A DNA stretch of 64,000 nucleotides from Elusimicrobiota bacterium (GTDB lineage: Bacteria; Elusimicrobiota; Elusimicrobia; UBA1565; UBA9628), in NCBI GenBank assembly GCA_023249645.1, contig JAHFCF010000004.1, forward strand, positions 97,865-161,864. The letters run 5' to 3'. Shown here piece after piece: positions 25,699 through 38,100 of the stretch; position 1 is the first letter of the stretch, and the number at the start of each line of letters is the position of its first letter. Below the pieces are notes generated by a model. The model was not told the origin of the DNA and searched no databases. It saw only the letters and a program-made list of their open reading frames with translations. Position numbers and translations under genes: made by a program.

Positions 25699-26298
25699 AT
25701 GAAAGAAGAAATGGGTCTCTTCTCCTGCGTGGTCATCCTGTTCCTGGTGATGGACCCGCTGGGCAACATCCCGTTCTTCATCAGCCTGCTCCGGGGTATC
25801 CCGCATGCAAAGGCGCGGCGCATCATCGTGCGCGAACATGTCTTTGCGCTGCTCTTGTTCTTCTTCTTCATCTTCTTCGGCCGCTTCTTCCTCGATATGA
25901 TGGGCATCCAGGACCCCGCGCTTTCGATCGCGGGCGGCATCGTGCTCTTCCTCATCGCCATCAAGCTGATCTTCCCCATCAAGGAAGGCATATTCGGCGA
26001 CATGCCCAGCGGCGAGCCCTTCATCGTGCCCCTGGCCACCCCGCTCATCTGCGGACCCTCGGCCATGACCACGGTGCTCATCCTCTCCTCCAAGAGCGAC
26101 GTGAGCTTCTGGAAGCTGTCCGTCTCTGTGGTCCTGGCCTGGGCCGCGTCCTTGGTCCTCCTCTTTTATGCCGCGGCCATCGAGCGCTTGTTGGGCGAGA
26201 GGGGGGTCATGGCCATCCAGCGCCTGATGGGCATGGTCCTGACCGCGATCGCGGTGCAGATGTTCCTGACCGGGCTGGCGCAGTTCTTCGGTCGTTAA
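25699..26298 (+). CDS. MarC/UPF0056 family integral membrane protein
   Basis: A 199-residue protein with six hydrophobic helices. The family hallmarks are FLVMDPLGNIPFFISLL near the N-terminus, the mid-segment PLATPLICGPSAMTTVL and the final helix MGMVLTAIAVQMFLTGL. The transported substrate of MarC proteins is not known, and the old link to multiple antibiotic resistance is not supported for the family. The TAA is immediately followed by a 29-bp repeat. No clear Shine-Dalgarno is seen. Confidence 0.93.
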   Translation: MKEEMGLFSCVVILFLVMDPLGNIPFFISLLRGIPHAKARRIIVREHVFALLLFFFFIFFGRFFLDMMGIQDPALSIAGGIVLFLIAIKLIFPIKEGIFGDMPSGEPFIVPLATPLICGPSAMTTVLILSSKSDVSFWKLSVSVVLAWAASLVLLFYAAAIERLLGERGVMAIQRLMGMVLTAIAVQMFLTGLAQFFGR

Positions 26299-26327
26299 GG
26301 TACCAGGTAGTCACTAATGATACTTAT
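26299..26327. repeat. 29-bp gene-end repeat, copy 1
   Basis: Begins GGTACCAGGTAGTCAC directly after the marC stop and ends in ACTTAT at the next start codon. It differs from the copy at 46017-46045 at three positions. Both copies sit exactly at the 3' end of a coding sequence. Confidence 0.75.
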
Positions 26328-27111
26328 GGATCCCAAGACTCTGGAGCGGTTCGCCTGTCCGCTCTGTCATGCCGCTCTGGAAGCGGAAAATGAGGGGCTC
26401 CGGTGCACTCAATGCCGTGCCGGATTCCCGGTCCATAACGGTTTCTTGGATTTTTCTCCGGAGATCAAGAACCAGCCGGGCCTGGCGCAGAAATTCATGG
26501 AATCTGCGATCATCGTCAGCTTGTATGAGCGCTGGTTTCGGCCGTTGTTCACGCGTCTGGGTTCGTCTATCCGCTATGTGGACGAGATGGCGTATCTTGT
26601 GAAGTATTTTCAGCCCGTGGATGGGCCGATATTGGACCTGGCCTGCGGGACCGGGTTCTATTCCAGGTTTTTGGCAGGGAGAGTCGGGGCGGATCGGCTG
26701 GTTGGTCTGGACCTGAGCTTCGCCATGATCCAGCGCGCCCGCCAAGAAGCGGATGCTGTGGGAAAGGAAAATCTGCGATTCGTCCGCGGCAGCGCCATGG
26801 CTCTGCCATTTGCCGATGCCAGCCTGGGCGCTGTCAATTGTTTCGGAGCGTTGCACCTTTTTCCCGATCCTGCCCAGGCGATCGGCGAGATCGGGAGGGT
26901 TCTGCAATCCGGCGGGACCTTTACAGGCTTGACTGCACGGTGGAGGGAGTCTGCTCGTGCGAGAAAGCGCCAAGAGGTATTTGCGAGATTCTCTGGATTC
27001 AAATTCTTCGACGATGGGATGATCCGCCGATCGGTCGAGCAGAATGGGATGCGGCTTGTCGATATTCAGAGCTCGGGGATGCTGATGTTGTTTGCCGCGC
27101 GCAAGATGTGA
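26326..27111 (+). CDS. Class I SAM-dependent methyltransferase with N-terminal zinc ribbon
   Basis: About 261 residues from ATG 26326 (ATG 26317 lies in the 29-bp repeat). Residues 8-45 are a Trm112-like ribbon (CPLCHAAL...CTQC). The Rossmann methyltransferase follows with motif I LDLACGTGFYSRF, acidic GLDLSFAMIQRA and ALPFADASLGAVNCFGALHLF. The layout resembles RlmA and UbiE-type enzymes, but the substrate cannot be assigned. The 3' end faces alaS across a bidirectional terminator. Confidence 0.88.
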   Translation: MDPKTLERFACPLCHAALEAENEGLRCTQCRAGFPVHNGFLDFSPEIKNQPGLAQKFMESAIIVSLYERWFRPLFTRLGSSIRYVDEMAYLVKYFQPVDGPILDLACGTGFYSRFLAGRVGADRLVGLDLSFAMIQRARQEADAVGKENLRFVRGSAMALPFADASLGAVNCFGALHLFPDPAQAIGEIGRVLQSGGTFTGLTARWRESARARKRQEVFARFSGFKFFDDGMIRRSVEQNGMRLVDIQSSGMLMLFAARKM

Positions 27112-27186
27112 ACGTTGCGGTTGAAGGAAAGTTCCCGATGACCACCCTGATATTGAAAAGAGCATATTTTATAATCACTTTTTTGT

Positions 27187-27212
27187 TTTTACCGCCAGCG
27201 CTGGCGGTAAAA
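27187..27212. terminator. Bidirectional terminator (perfect 26-bp palindrome)
   Basis: TTTTACCGCCAGC and its complement meet with no loop bases, flanked by T-runs upstream and A-runs downstream, so either strand yields a stem followed by U residues. It lies between the convergent methyltransferase gene and alaS. The surrounding TTTTTTGTTTTTAC is shared with the palindrome at 60253. Confidence 0.85.
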
Positions 27213-27310
27213 GATAAAAACTGATTGTAAAATAAGAACTTTTACATATCACCCCGTCAACTGGGGAACTTTTTTTCAGGTGTAGTGACTCTTTTTTGGA
27301 AGGATTGAAG

Positions 27311-29932
<2,622 letters not shown>

Positions 29933-29976
29933 GGAAGAAGCAGGATTATACAACATTGCCCGAGCCGGCCTTTGTC

Positions 29977-31011
29977 TCAGCGCGGCCAGTCAGAATCGAA
30001 AGTGCTTTTCAGGCTTGAGAGGATGTTCGGATCATCCACGAGGATGCCGAGCTCCCTGTTCTCGTTGAGGGAAGTGTAGGAGAAATTCTCGGAGCCGAGA
30101 AAGGCTCGTCGATCGTCGGCGAGGATCATCTTCGCGTGGATGTAGGGCGATTTCAAGCCCTCGGCTTGCACATGATGGGCGTTGAGATACTCACGCTCCT
30201 TGGCATTCTTGTCCTCACCGTTGGCGGTATCATCCAAGACGGCGGTGATGAAGCGCACTACGACGCCGCGCTGGGCCGCATCGATCAAGGCCTGCATGCA
30301 CTCCTTATCCTCGGCTTCCTGGCCATAGACTTCGAGGGTTTTGGACGCGCTGTTGATAAGTGTGAGGAGCTTGGCGCGGGAATTGTCCGGGCTCCAAACT
30401 AGGTTCGGATTCGACGGCGAAAGGGTCGTATCGTTCCAGTCCGCTTCGAAGACCTGGAAGATCTCGGCGACTTCGGCCGGGTCCGCGGTCACGACGCCGA
30501 AATCGCGGGTGCCCGTGAAATAGTTGGGCGCCAGGTTGAAGGTCATGATGACAGCTGTGCTGTCGTCAAAGGTGAAAGTTTTCTGGTGCGTGATGCGGAA
30601 CCGGCTGCTGGCAGGTTTCGTTTTCACGCCGGCGGCATTGAGTTTGGCGACGGCTTCGGCATTGGGGTCTTTCGGCCTGTGCAAAAAGGAGTTGTGGTTG
30701 TAGATGACTCGCACGTTGACGCCGCGGCCGGCTGCCGCAGTCAGGGCCTCGATGATCTGGTTGTCCTCGAGCTCGTAGATCGTCAGGTTGATGGAACTCT
30801 GGGCATGGTTTATGAGGTCTAAGATAAGGGTGCGGCCGTCAGTGGGCTGGGTGAGTAGGACGGGAGCGTTGCTATTTTTGGCCGCGGGAGCTGTTCCGAA
30901 ATCCGCCGGTAGCGTGAGGACTGGGACCTTCGGGAGCCATGGATCATCGGTCGCGTGCGCGGATGCGACAGCGAATGCGAGGAAAAAAACAGTTGCTAGA
31001 CGCTTGTTCAT
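29977..31011 (-). CDS. Secreted phospholipase-D-superfamily protein (Nuc-like nuclease)
   Basis: A 344-residue exported protein with a signal peptide ending AVASAHA. It has two HKD motifs, HQKTFTFD in the first half (with VRVIYNHN upstream) and HAKMILAD followed by RRAFLGSENFS in the second, so both catalytic histidines are present on one chain. The layout matches Nuc/cardiolipin-synthase-like phosphodiesterases; DNA, phospholipid or another diester could be the substrate. The start is the ATG at 31011, exactly 6 bases after a TACAAT -10, so the mRNA is probably leaderless. It is driven from array C, which it shares with the divergent giant-protein operon. Confidence 0.88.
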   Translation of the reverse strand: MNKRLATVFFLAFAVASAHATDDPWLPKVPVLTLPADFGTAPAAKNSNAPVLLTQPTDGRTLILDLINHAQSSINLTIYELEDNQIIEALTAAAGRGVNVRVIYNHNSFLHRPKDPNAEAVAKLNAAGVKTKPASSRFRITHQKTFTFDDSTAVIMTFNLAPNYFTGTRDFGVVTADPAEVAEIFQVFEADWNDTTLSPSNPNLVWSPDNSRAKLLTLINSASKTLEVYGQEAEDKECMQALIDAAQRGVVVRFITAVLDDTANGEDKNAKEREYLNAHHVQAEGLKSPYIHAKMILADDRRAFLGSENFSYTSLNENRELGILVDDPNILSSLKSTFDSDWPR

Positions 31012-31017
31012 GTGGTC

Positions 31018-31137
31018 ATTGTAGGGGCTTGCGCGTTTTTGGCATAGGGTCTAAGGACCTAATCTGGCTTAGGCCCTTAGGCCCAGCAGAAAAGGGGTCC
31101 TTAGGCCCTCCCTCTTATAAGGAAATCCCTTTACACT
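31018..31137. promoter_or_regulatory. Array C: divergent leaderless promoters sharing three 24-bp-phased sites
   Basis: Sites at 31048-31059 (GGTCTAAGGACC), 31072-31083 (GGCCCTTAGGCC) and 31096-31107 (GGTCCTTAGGCC) are exactly 24 bp apart. To the right, TACACT (31132-31137) begins 36 bp after the start of the last site. To the left, TACAAT on the minus strand (31023-31018) begins 36 bp after the 5' end of the first site as read on that strand. Each palindrome array therefore presents the same geometry to the nuclease gene and the giant-protein operon. Confidence 0.8.
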
Positions 31138-31141
31138 CAAT

Positions 31142-34100
31142 ATGTATATGGCAAAGAAGCTTTTATCGATTCTTCTGTCAGCGGCCCTGGTCTGGGCTTC
31201 GTCCGGGCCAACGACGCTGTGGGCCGCTGTTAACGCCGGCCCAAACTCTCGCTTGTGGAAATTTTTCCCGCTCCTTCCCGTTCCACTCACTCCTGCTGAT
31301 TTTCAGCGGACTTTTCTCGACTTAAGCGTTGAGTGGCAATCGCAATATATCCCTGCCTACGGGGATTATATCCGCGAAAATCCGAATGTCTTGAACCAGC
31401 CCGCTTGGGAGGGCTTCAAAGAGGCGAAGGGCATTTTGGCCGAGTTCTCCAAGCGGTCGGGAAACTCCCGCCCCAGCCCCGAACAGGCTCGCAAGGATTC
31501 GGAGAGGCTTGTGTTGGCGCTTTTCTTCCCGAATGCGCAAGCGGACTATAAAAGCGATCCCGTCGTGCCCTTGAAGACGGATGCCGACAAGCTGAGTGTT
31601 TTGGCGGGGATGGAGGAGCACATTCCGGACCTTTTCAAGGAGGCGGCGGTATATGACGAGGACCTGTTTCATCTTTTGGCTAACCAGGAGAAGCTTGAGC
31701 GCAGGCTTGTGCGGATGCCATCTTATCGCGAATTGGCCAGGCATGCGCCGCCTCTGCTGAGGATCGAAGTCACAGCCAGCAAGGATCAGAAGGTTGTCGA
31801 GAAAAGGATAGATCCCAAGGTCCTGCAGGAATGGCGGACGGGGCTGGCCGAGACTCTCACGGCGCTTCCCGCGGGTGAGAGGGGAACGCAGCTGAGGCAG
31901 GCCCTTCAAGAAAAGCTCGCTTCAGTGAGCCGTTTTTCTGCAAACGATTTTTTGACCGGCCTGATCAATACCTTGCCTTCGGCCAAACGTCTGGAAATCC
32001 AAGGCTCTAGAAAGGAAGCCGGCCAAGGACTGGGTCTTCAGGGGGTTTTAAAGATTCTGGAAAAAGAATTGCCCGAGGAGCTGGTTTCCCATGGATTCAA
32101 GGCGTCCCTCTATGGCGTGAAGGCCGACAGACTGGAGAAAAAGGAGGCCCTGCGCTTGCTGGAAACCCAGCTGGCCATGTCGCAGGACCTTGTCAAGCTG
32201 ACGGCGCTGCACATGCTGGTGCAGGATCCCGAAGGCAGGGTGCAGGGGACTCAAGAGGAGCTCTTGGCGCGCATAGAGCGTGCCGGCGAAGCGGAGCTTG
32301 ATTTGTTCGTTGATCCAAAATCCGCGGCTGAACGCTTGGGCAGACTGCTTCTGTCCTGCGGCATTCAGGCAAGCGAAAAGATGAAAGCGGCGCTGCTCAA
32401 GCCCGTCCAGAAGCAGGTCAAGGGCATCCTGTCGACTCTTGTTGACCATGCGGCCGAGATTTCCGGAACAGTCGTGCTGCAGGAAGTGAGGCCGTTGATC
32501 GGCATTTTCAGCGGTTTTGCGGGAGGGGATTGCTCTTCTCAGTACTCCGCCGCCTATTCCAACAGCCCCATGGAAAGGAAGTTTTTAGTCTACGGCGCCG
32601 AGAAGAACCTGAAGGGCTATGTGGCCTTGACCTCCGTGGCAGCCTTAAGAGCGCTTGCTTCGTACCTCCATACGATCAACGGTCGGAAGATCTCCGCTGG
32701 CGACGTGCAGTTGATCCTTCACGGGCTTCGTGAGGCGCTGGGCACGCTGATCTTGCCTGCGCCGGAACAACTGCATGGGTTCATCAATTTTTCCCAGATC
32801 GAAAGCGCGTTGAAGCCCTTGGTCACCGGCAAGCTCTTGGCGAGCCTTTACTATTTGGATGGGGGAGTCCGCAAGGTGCTGGATGCTGAGGCCCGCAAAG
32901 CGCTGGAAAGGGAGATCCGCGAAGAACTGGGCGCCGAAGTCGGAAGGAAGCTGGAGCCTGAGGCTCGCAAGGCGCTGGAGATCGAGGTCAAAAAAAATCT
33001 GGATGCTTTCGATATCGACTACGATAAGGCAGAGACGAATCAGCATGGCGTGGAATTCGTTTCCAAGACGCTCAGCGGTATTTCCGTCAAAGTCCAAAGC
33101 GTCTTGCCGCAGTCTTTTATGGCGAAAAAGTTGAGTCCCGAGCAAGTTTGGCGGCTGGCATTAGATCTGGAGTATGCCGACAGAGCAGACCAGGCCCACA
33201 GAGTCATGAAGGCTGCATCGGTCCGAAATGACTTGGCGCACGCTGTGTCTGTTTTGAAAAATGTGACCGGATTGCCCGTTGATCAATATGTGCTCGGGAT
33301 CGATGAGACATTCATCCCGGCCGGGTTGAATAAGAACTTGGAGCTGCTCAAACATCAATACCCGAACTGGTTTTACCAGGGCTGGTTAAGGGCTCCCGAT
33401 GCGATGAGCGCGAAGTGGGAAGACGCCACCTTGCGGTATTTGAGGGAGATGCCCAAGCAAGAGCCAGGATGGGCACAGGCCAAAGAATTAATTTGGACTT
33501 ATGTTGAAAAATCAAAGAAGTTGAAGAACTGGCTAGTCGACCTTTTTTTAGAGGGGGTCAAGGACGCGACCAGGCAGAATGTTCAGAGAGAGGAATTTCG
33601 CGCCCTGGCCATGCCTGGGATATTGAAGCATGTGAGAGGGGCGCTTGACTCGGCAGTTCTCTCCCTGGAGGATTTGGCACAAAGACGGCGAGGATTGGTT
33701 TTTTTATACGAAGATTCTGGCATCGTGGATATCCGTCCTGATGATCCGAGAGTCAGCGAAGCTCTTGTGGCCGGGCTTAGGGACAAATCTTCTGCCCTGG
33801 AAACGATGCATTTTATCAGGCGACGCGGATTCGCCAGCCCCGAGGTCATTGCCGCGTTGGAAGAACGATTGAATGGTTCTGAACAGGCGGTCAGGAACGG
33901 GGCTGCCATCACTTTGGCCAAGATCCATGTCAGGAATGAGAGGATCGAAGAGAGGTTGTTTCAAATCGTTCAGTCGATGGATAGCTGGGTCGGCGAGGGT
34001 CCGCTGGTCGGCGCAGAAGCGGCTGATGCGCTGCGGAATTGGGGCACAAAGTGGGAAATCCCTGTTTTGGATGTTTTGAAGAAGATGCCTCAGGATGGGC

Positions 34101-35185
34101 GGGGCTGGGGCTATGCTGTGAAATTCATCCAGAAACAGGGTGCGAAAATCGAGAAATCCAAGACGCTGAAGAGCTGGGTTGTCAGCCTCTATTTGGCCGC
34201 AGTCAAGGCGAAAGACCTCCATGGTGGTTGGGGGATAAAATTCAGCTCTATCGCTGAAACCGGGGTATTGAAGTATATACGAAAGGAGTTCACCTCGGCG
34301 ATCCTTTCTATCGAGGATGCTCTGCAAAGATGTGTGCAGCTGACTTTTCAGGATGAGGAGGTCTTAAGCAAGGATGTTCTCCGCGCTGATGCTCAGAGAG
34401 TTAGTGAAGCTGTTCTGGCCGGGTTAAAGGTCAGAATCTCGGGTCAACCGACGATGGCTTTCATCAGGCGGGAAAAGTTCCTGAGCCCCGAGATCGTTGC
34501 CGCGCTTCAGAAACTATTGAAGGTCCCGACGGACATGGAGACCCGCAGCTGGGCCGCCATTACTCTGGCCCAGAACGGCATCAGGGAACAGGGGGATGAG
34601 GAGAGGTTGTTCGAGATCATTCAGGCGACGGCACGTTGGGCGAGCCCCTCCCGTGCGGGGGATCTTGTTCTTGGCATAGAGGCGGCTAAGGCGCTCAGGA
34701 ATCTCGGACTTTCCAAAGAGCAAGCGCTCTCTTTTTTCAATAGGCGCTACCCGGGAGTTTCTGAATCCGCTTTTTCGTTGCCCAATTATGGCGAGGCAGA
34801 GGAGTTAATGGCGTTGTCTCTCCTCTGTGCAGTTTCCAATAAGGATGAGGAGGTCTTGGAAAAGATCCGGCGCTATGCGGATTATGCTAAGGGCGCGGCC
34901 CGCTTGGAAGCTTCGCTGGCCTTGATAGAACAAAATTCACCCTCCGAGAATGAGCATGTGGCTCTTGTGCGGCTCGTGCGTAGCATCGATCTCTTCTTCG
35001 GCAGGCATATAACGATGCCTGAGAAAGTAGACGTCATCGAAAGGCTCGGAGAATTGGCGCCAAAAAATCCGTTGGCGCTCAAAGCGCTTCGTGAGCTTTT
35101 GAAAAGGGTCGGAGATGATCTGACATTGAGGTCCGCCATCAAGACGGCCCTTGCCAATATCGAGTGGAAGAAACCCGCCAGATGA
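31142..35185 (+). CDS. Giant exported protein 1 (paralogue of giant 3, HEAT-like C-terminus)
   Basis: 1347 residues (ATG 31142; ATG 31148 is an alternative). The signal peptide contains LLSAALVWASSGPTTLWA. The N-terminal about 700 residues align along their length with giant protein 3, including FLDLSVEWQSQYIPAYGDYI and a block with DCSS, NSPMER, LKGY and LHTINGRKISAGDVQLILHG. The C-terminal part is helical, HEAT/armadillo-like, with a unit of about 210 residues (KSKKLKNW ... SPEVIAALEERL ... AAITLAKI) present twice, against once in giant 3. No enzyme family is recognised. GC content is visibly lower than in neighbours. It is first in a three-gene operon and overlaps the next start by ATGA. 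Confidence 0.85.
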   Translation: MYMAKKLLSILLSAALVWASSGPTTLWAAVNAGPNSRLWKFFPLLPVPLTPADFQRTFLDLSVEWQSQYIPAYGDYIRENPNVLNQPAWEGFKEAKGILAEFSKRSGNSRPSPEQARKDSERLVLALFFPNAQADYKSDPVVPLKTDADKLSVLAGMEEHIPDLFKEAAVYDEDLFHLLANQEKLERRLVRMPSYRELARHAPPLLRIEVTASKDQKVVEKRIDPKVLQEWRTGLAETLTALPAGERGTQLRQALQEKLASVSRFSANDFLTGLINTLPSAKRLEIQGSRKEAGQGLGLQGVLKILEKELPEELVSHGFKASLYGVKADRLEKKEALRLLETQLAMSQDLVKLTALHMLVQDPEGRVQGTQEELLARIERAGEAELDLFVDPKSAAERLGRLLLSCGIQASEKMKAALLKPVQKQVKGILSTLVDHAAEISGTVVLQEVRPLIGIFSGFAGGDCSSQYSAAYSNSPMERKFLVYGAEKNLKGYVALTSVAALRALASYLHTINGRKISAGDVQLILHGLREALGTLILPAPEQLHGFINFSQIESALKPLVTGKLLASLYYLDGGVRKVLDAEARKALEREIREELGAEVGRKLEPEARKALEIEVKKNLDAFDIDYDKAETNQHGVEFVSKTLSGISVKVQSVLPQSFMAKKLSPEQVWRLALDLEYADRADQAHRVMKAASVRNDLAHAVSVLKNVTGLPVDQYVLGIDETFIPAGLNKNLELLKHQYPNWFYQGWLRAPDAMSAKWEDATLRYLREMPKQEPGWAQAKELIWTYVEKSKKLKNWLVDLFLEGVKDATRQNVQREEFRALAMPGILKHVRGALDSAVLSLEDLAQRRRGLVFLYEDSGIVDIRPDDPRVSEALVAGLRDKSSALETMHFIRRRGFASPEVIAALEERLNGSEQAVRNGAAITLAKIHVRNERIEERLFQIVQSMDSWVGEGPLVGAEAADALRNWGTKWEIPVLDVLKKMPQDGRGWGYAVKFIQKQGAKIEKSKTLKSWVVSLYLAAVKAKDLHGGWGIKFSSIAETGVLKYIRKEFTSAILSIEDALQRCVQLTFQDEEVLSKDVLRADAQRVSEAVLAGLKVRISGQPTMAFIRREKFLSPEIVAALQKLLKVPTDMETRSWAAITLAQNGIREQGDEERLFEIIQATARWASPSRAGDLVLGIEAAKALRNLGLSKEQALSFFNRRYPGVSESAFSLPNYGEAEELMALSLLCAVSNKDEEVLEKIRRYADYAKGAARLEASLALIEQNSPSENEHVALVRLVRSIDLFFGRHITMPEKVDVIERLGELAPKNPLALKALRELLKRVGDDLTLRSAIKTALANIEWKKPAR

Positions 35186-38100
35186 TAAAGAAAATATTAT
35201 CGATCCTCTTATCAGCGTCCTTGGTCTGGGCTTCGGCCGGGCCGACGACGCTGTGGGCCGGCGGTCAAGCCGCGTCTGTCCCTCCCGCCCTTGTCTCCAT
35301 CAACAGTGCCTTGAACGCTTTGCCTGCCGGCTTGCAAAGCCGGGCTTTGAACTACTTGATCCATGACGGTGATGATCTCCAGGGCCTGATATCGGCCGCT
35401 CAGAGAGTCCCGCCCGGTCCCCTGGGTCAGCCGATCGATCTGGCTCGGATCGATGGGGCCAAGAATCTCATCAATGGACTGGAAGATCCGCAAAGCCCCG
35501 GCGGAGCATCAGCCGCGCAGAAGCTGCGGAGCCTGGCCATGGTCATGGGCCATTTCAGCGCCTTGGGCGCTGATGAGCAGCTCCGATTGAATCAGGCAGC
35601 CGGGCTCCTGCACGCTCGTCTGCCTCTGCCGGATCAGCAGAAGCTTGATGAAAAACTGCTCGCCTGGTCCCGCATCCTGGGCCGATTCCAGGAAGCGCCG
35701 CAAGCGGCCGCGGCAACCAGGCCCCTGGAGCGAGCTTCCAGCCCTGTCCCGCTGGCGCCGTATGCGTCCCATTTCGACCAGGAGCGCGAGTTCCCCAAGT
35801 ATTTCCTGCCGAAGGAGCACCGAGGCAGCCCGGCGGCAGAAATCCCATCGGATGTGGTCAGGCAACAGGCTGGTTTATTGGCGAAAGCCGTGGCCTCGAT
35901 CTTGCGCCGCGTGACCTTGCCTGTCGTGCCTGCGGGATCTTCTGACGCCGTGATGGTGCGTTATTTCGAATACATCTCGCCGATCCTCAAGGGCCAGGCG
36001 GCGGCTGAGCTTGAGATCATGGCCAGCGGCGGGGTGGTGCGCACGGCCATCGGCTACCTTTACCATCTGATCCATCAGCGCGCCGTCAGCGACCCTGAGG
36101 TTTCCGCGGAGAAAGTCCTGCGCGAGGTCCTGGCCGATACCCGCGACCTTTCTGGCCTGCATGTGCGCGGGGTGGGCAGCGACTGGGACATGCTCCTGCG
36201 CTTGCCGGCGGAGTTGGGGGCCGGGAAGGACGCGCTCATGGGCAAGCTCCAGGCTGCCGCGCTGGGGGTGGCGAACAGCGCGGAGCAGAACTATGGGATG
36301 CGCGAGGAGGAGGGCGCGGTCAAGCGGGGGATATTTGCCGTGGGCGACGTGAAGGATTATGACCAGCAGACCGCGCGCTCCTCAGGGCAGGGCGGCAGTA
36401 CCATCGACCTTCTGGCTTTCGACGTCGCCGCTGGACAGTTCATCGAAGCGCCGGATCATCCCGGCGTGGTGGAGGATCTGGTGAGGGGACTGGCTTCCTA
36501 TGTGGGACCGCAAACAGCCAGCTCTGTCGAGGATTCCGCCAAGCAGACCATCCGGGGCCTGCGCCTATTCCTGGAATTGCCTTTCCTGAGCTTTCAGGAT
36601 GAAAGTCTTCTGCGCGAGGAACTCTCCCAAATGATCAAGACGGTCCAAGAGGGCGGCTACATGTCGTCCAAGGCCCGGGGACAGTTCGACAAGATGGTCC
36701 GCAATGCCCGCTATGGCGGAGCGCACAATCGTTTCTATAGGGCTTTGCCCGGTTCGATCGAGTCCTTGGTCTTGACCTTGGTGGACAAGCTGCGCGAGCG
36801 CGAGAATCGGGTCCTCGTGCCTGAATTCGTGGACCATTTTCCTCTCGAAGGCCGGGATGGGTCGGAATTGAACGGCCTGCCGGAACGCTTGGTGCAGCAT
36901 GGCTTGCCTTGGGCCAGATTCTATCACGGCACGGCTTCGGCCGAGAACGGCTTGGCCATCATGCGCGGGGGGCTCTTCATCAGCAAAGATGCCCAGGGTA
37001 CGGCGGCTCATGGCCGGGGCGCCTACTCGAGTCAGGATCTCGCTGTGGCTCAAGGCTACGCCGGCGAGCATGGGGTGGTCTTTGAGCTGGGGCTCAAATC
37101 CGACCGCCGCATCAACATCCTGGATTGGCCTGCGCATCAGAACGATCCAGAGATCCTAGCCATCGCGGCCAAGGCTGAGGCCGCGGGCCGGAATGTGTTC
37201 GAGTATCTGGCGCGGGAGCATGGCATAGATATCATTCTGAACACCCACATCCTCATCGAGAACGCTGAAGCGGTGCAGTTCCCCGCGGGCTTCGGAGGAC
37301 TGATCCGGACCTATGCTCATGCAGCGCAGGATAGGACCAAGGACCTGGATTTGCGACTCAACGCTTTTGAGCAATACCAGAACTTGTATAGATACGGCCT
37401 TGCCTTGAAGGAGCCTGACTTGCCTGCTCTGGCAACGGGCAGCGATTCCCTGATCGAGGATCTGGCTCGCGCGCTGCCGGCCGAAAAAAACCTGGAAAAG
37501 CGTCTCCATTACTACCAGTGGTACTCTCGTTTGTATGCCGGCAATCCCGCCATGAAGCAATCGGGATTGCCGACGCCGGAGACCTTGGTCGTTCCCATGG
37601 CCCAAGACTGGGTCCATGCTGCCAAGGACAAGACAAGCTCCATGCGGGAACGTCTCGGGAAGTACGAAACATACTTGAAGTTGTATCAAGAGAGCCCTGT
37701 CCTGAAGCAGGCCGGATTAGCGTCTCCGGATAAGGTGCTCATCAAGCTCGCAGCGGATTGCGCGCACGCGGCGTTGGCTGAACGTTATGCGTTCAAGGAC
37801 TTTGCAGAATATCGCAGTCTCTATGAAGCGGACGGGCATGAAGCGATCTTGAAAAAAACCAGGCTCCCGTCTCCCAAGAAAGTGCTGATTGAAATCGCTA
37901 CAAGCTATCTCCGTCAAGTCCAGAATAAGAAGAGGTCTCTGGGTGACCGTCGTTGCAACTATAAGTGGTATGCGGACGCCTACCAGTATGGTTATGGCAT
38001 GGATCTGGCATCCACGGGATTGCCGGCCCCAGACAAGCTCATCCTTTCGCTGGCCCGAGAATATGTCGCCCTGATCCAGGATCAGGGCGCTCACTTGAAT

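Noticed and set aside
32500..32790. DCSS/NSPMER/LKGY block of giant proteins 1 and 3 as a GNAT acetyltransferase domain
   Set aside because: Order of segments is only vaguely GNAT-like and the acetyl-CoA loop is not identifiable.
36166..36200. GVGSDWDMLL in giant protein 2 as a nucleotidyltransferase GSxxD motif
   Set aside because: No second Asp motif could be placed; too weak to name a domain.
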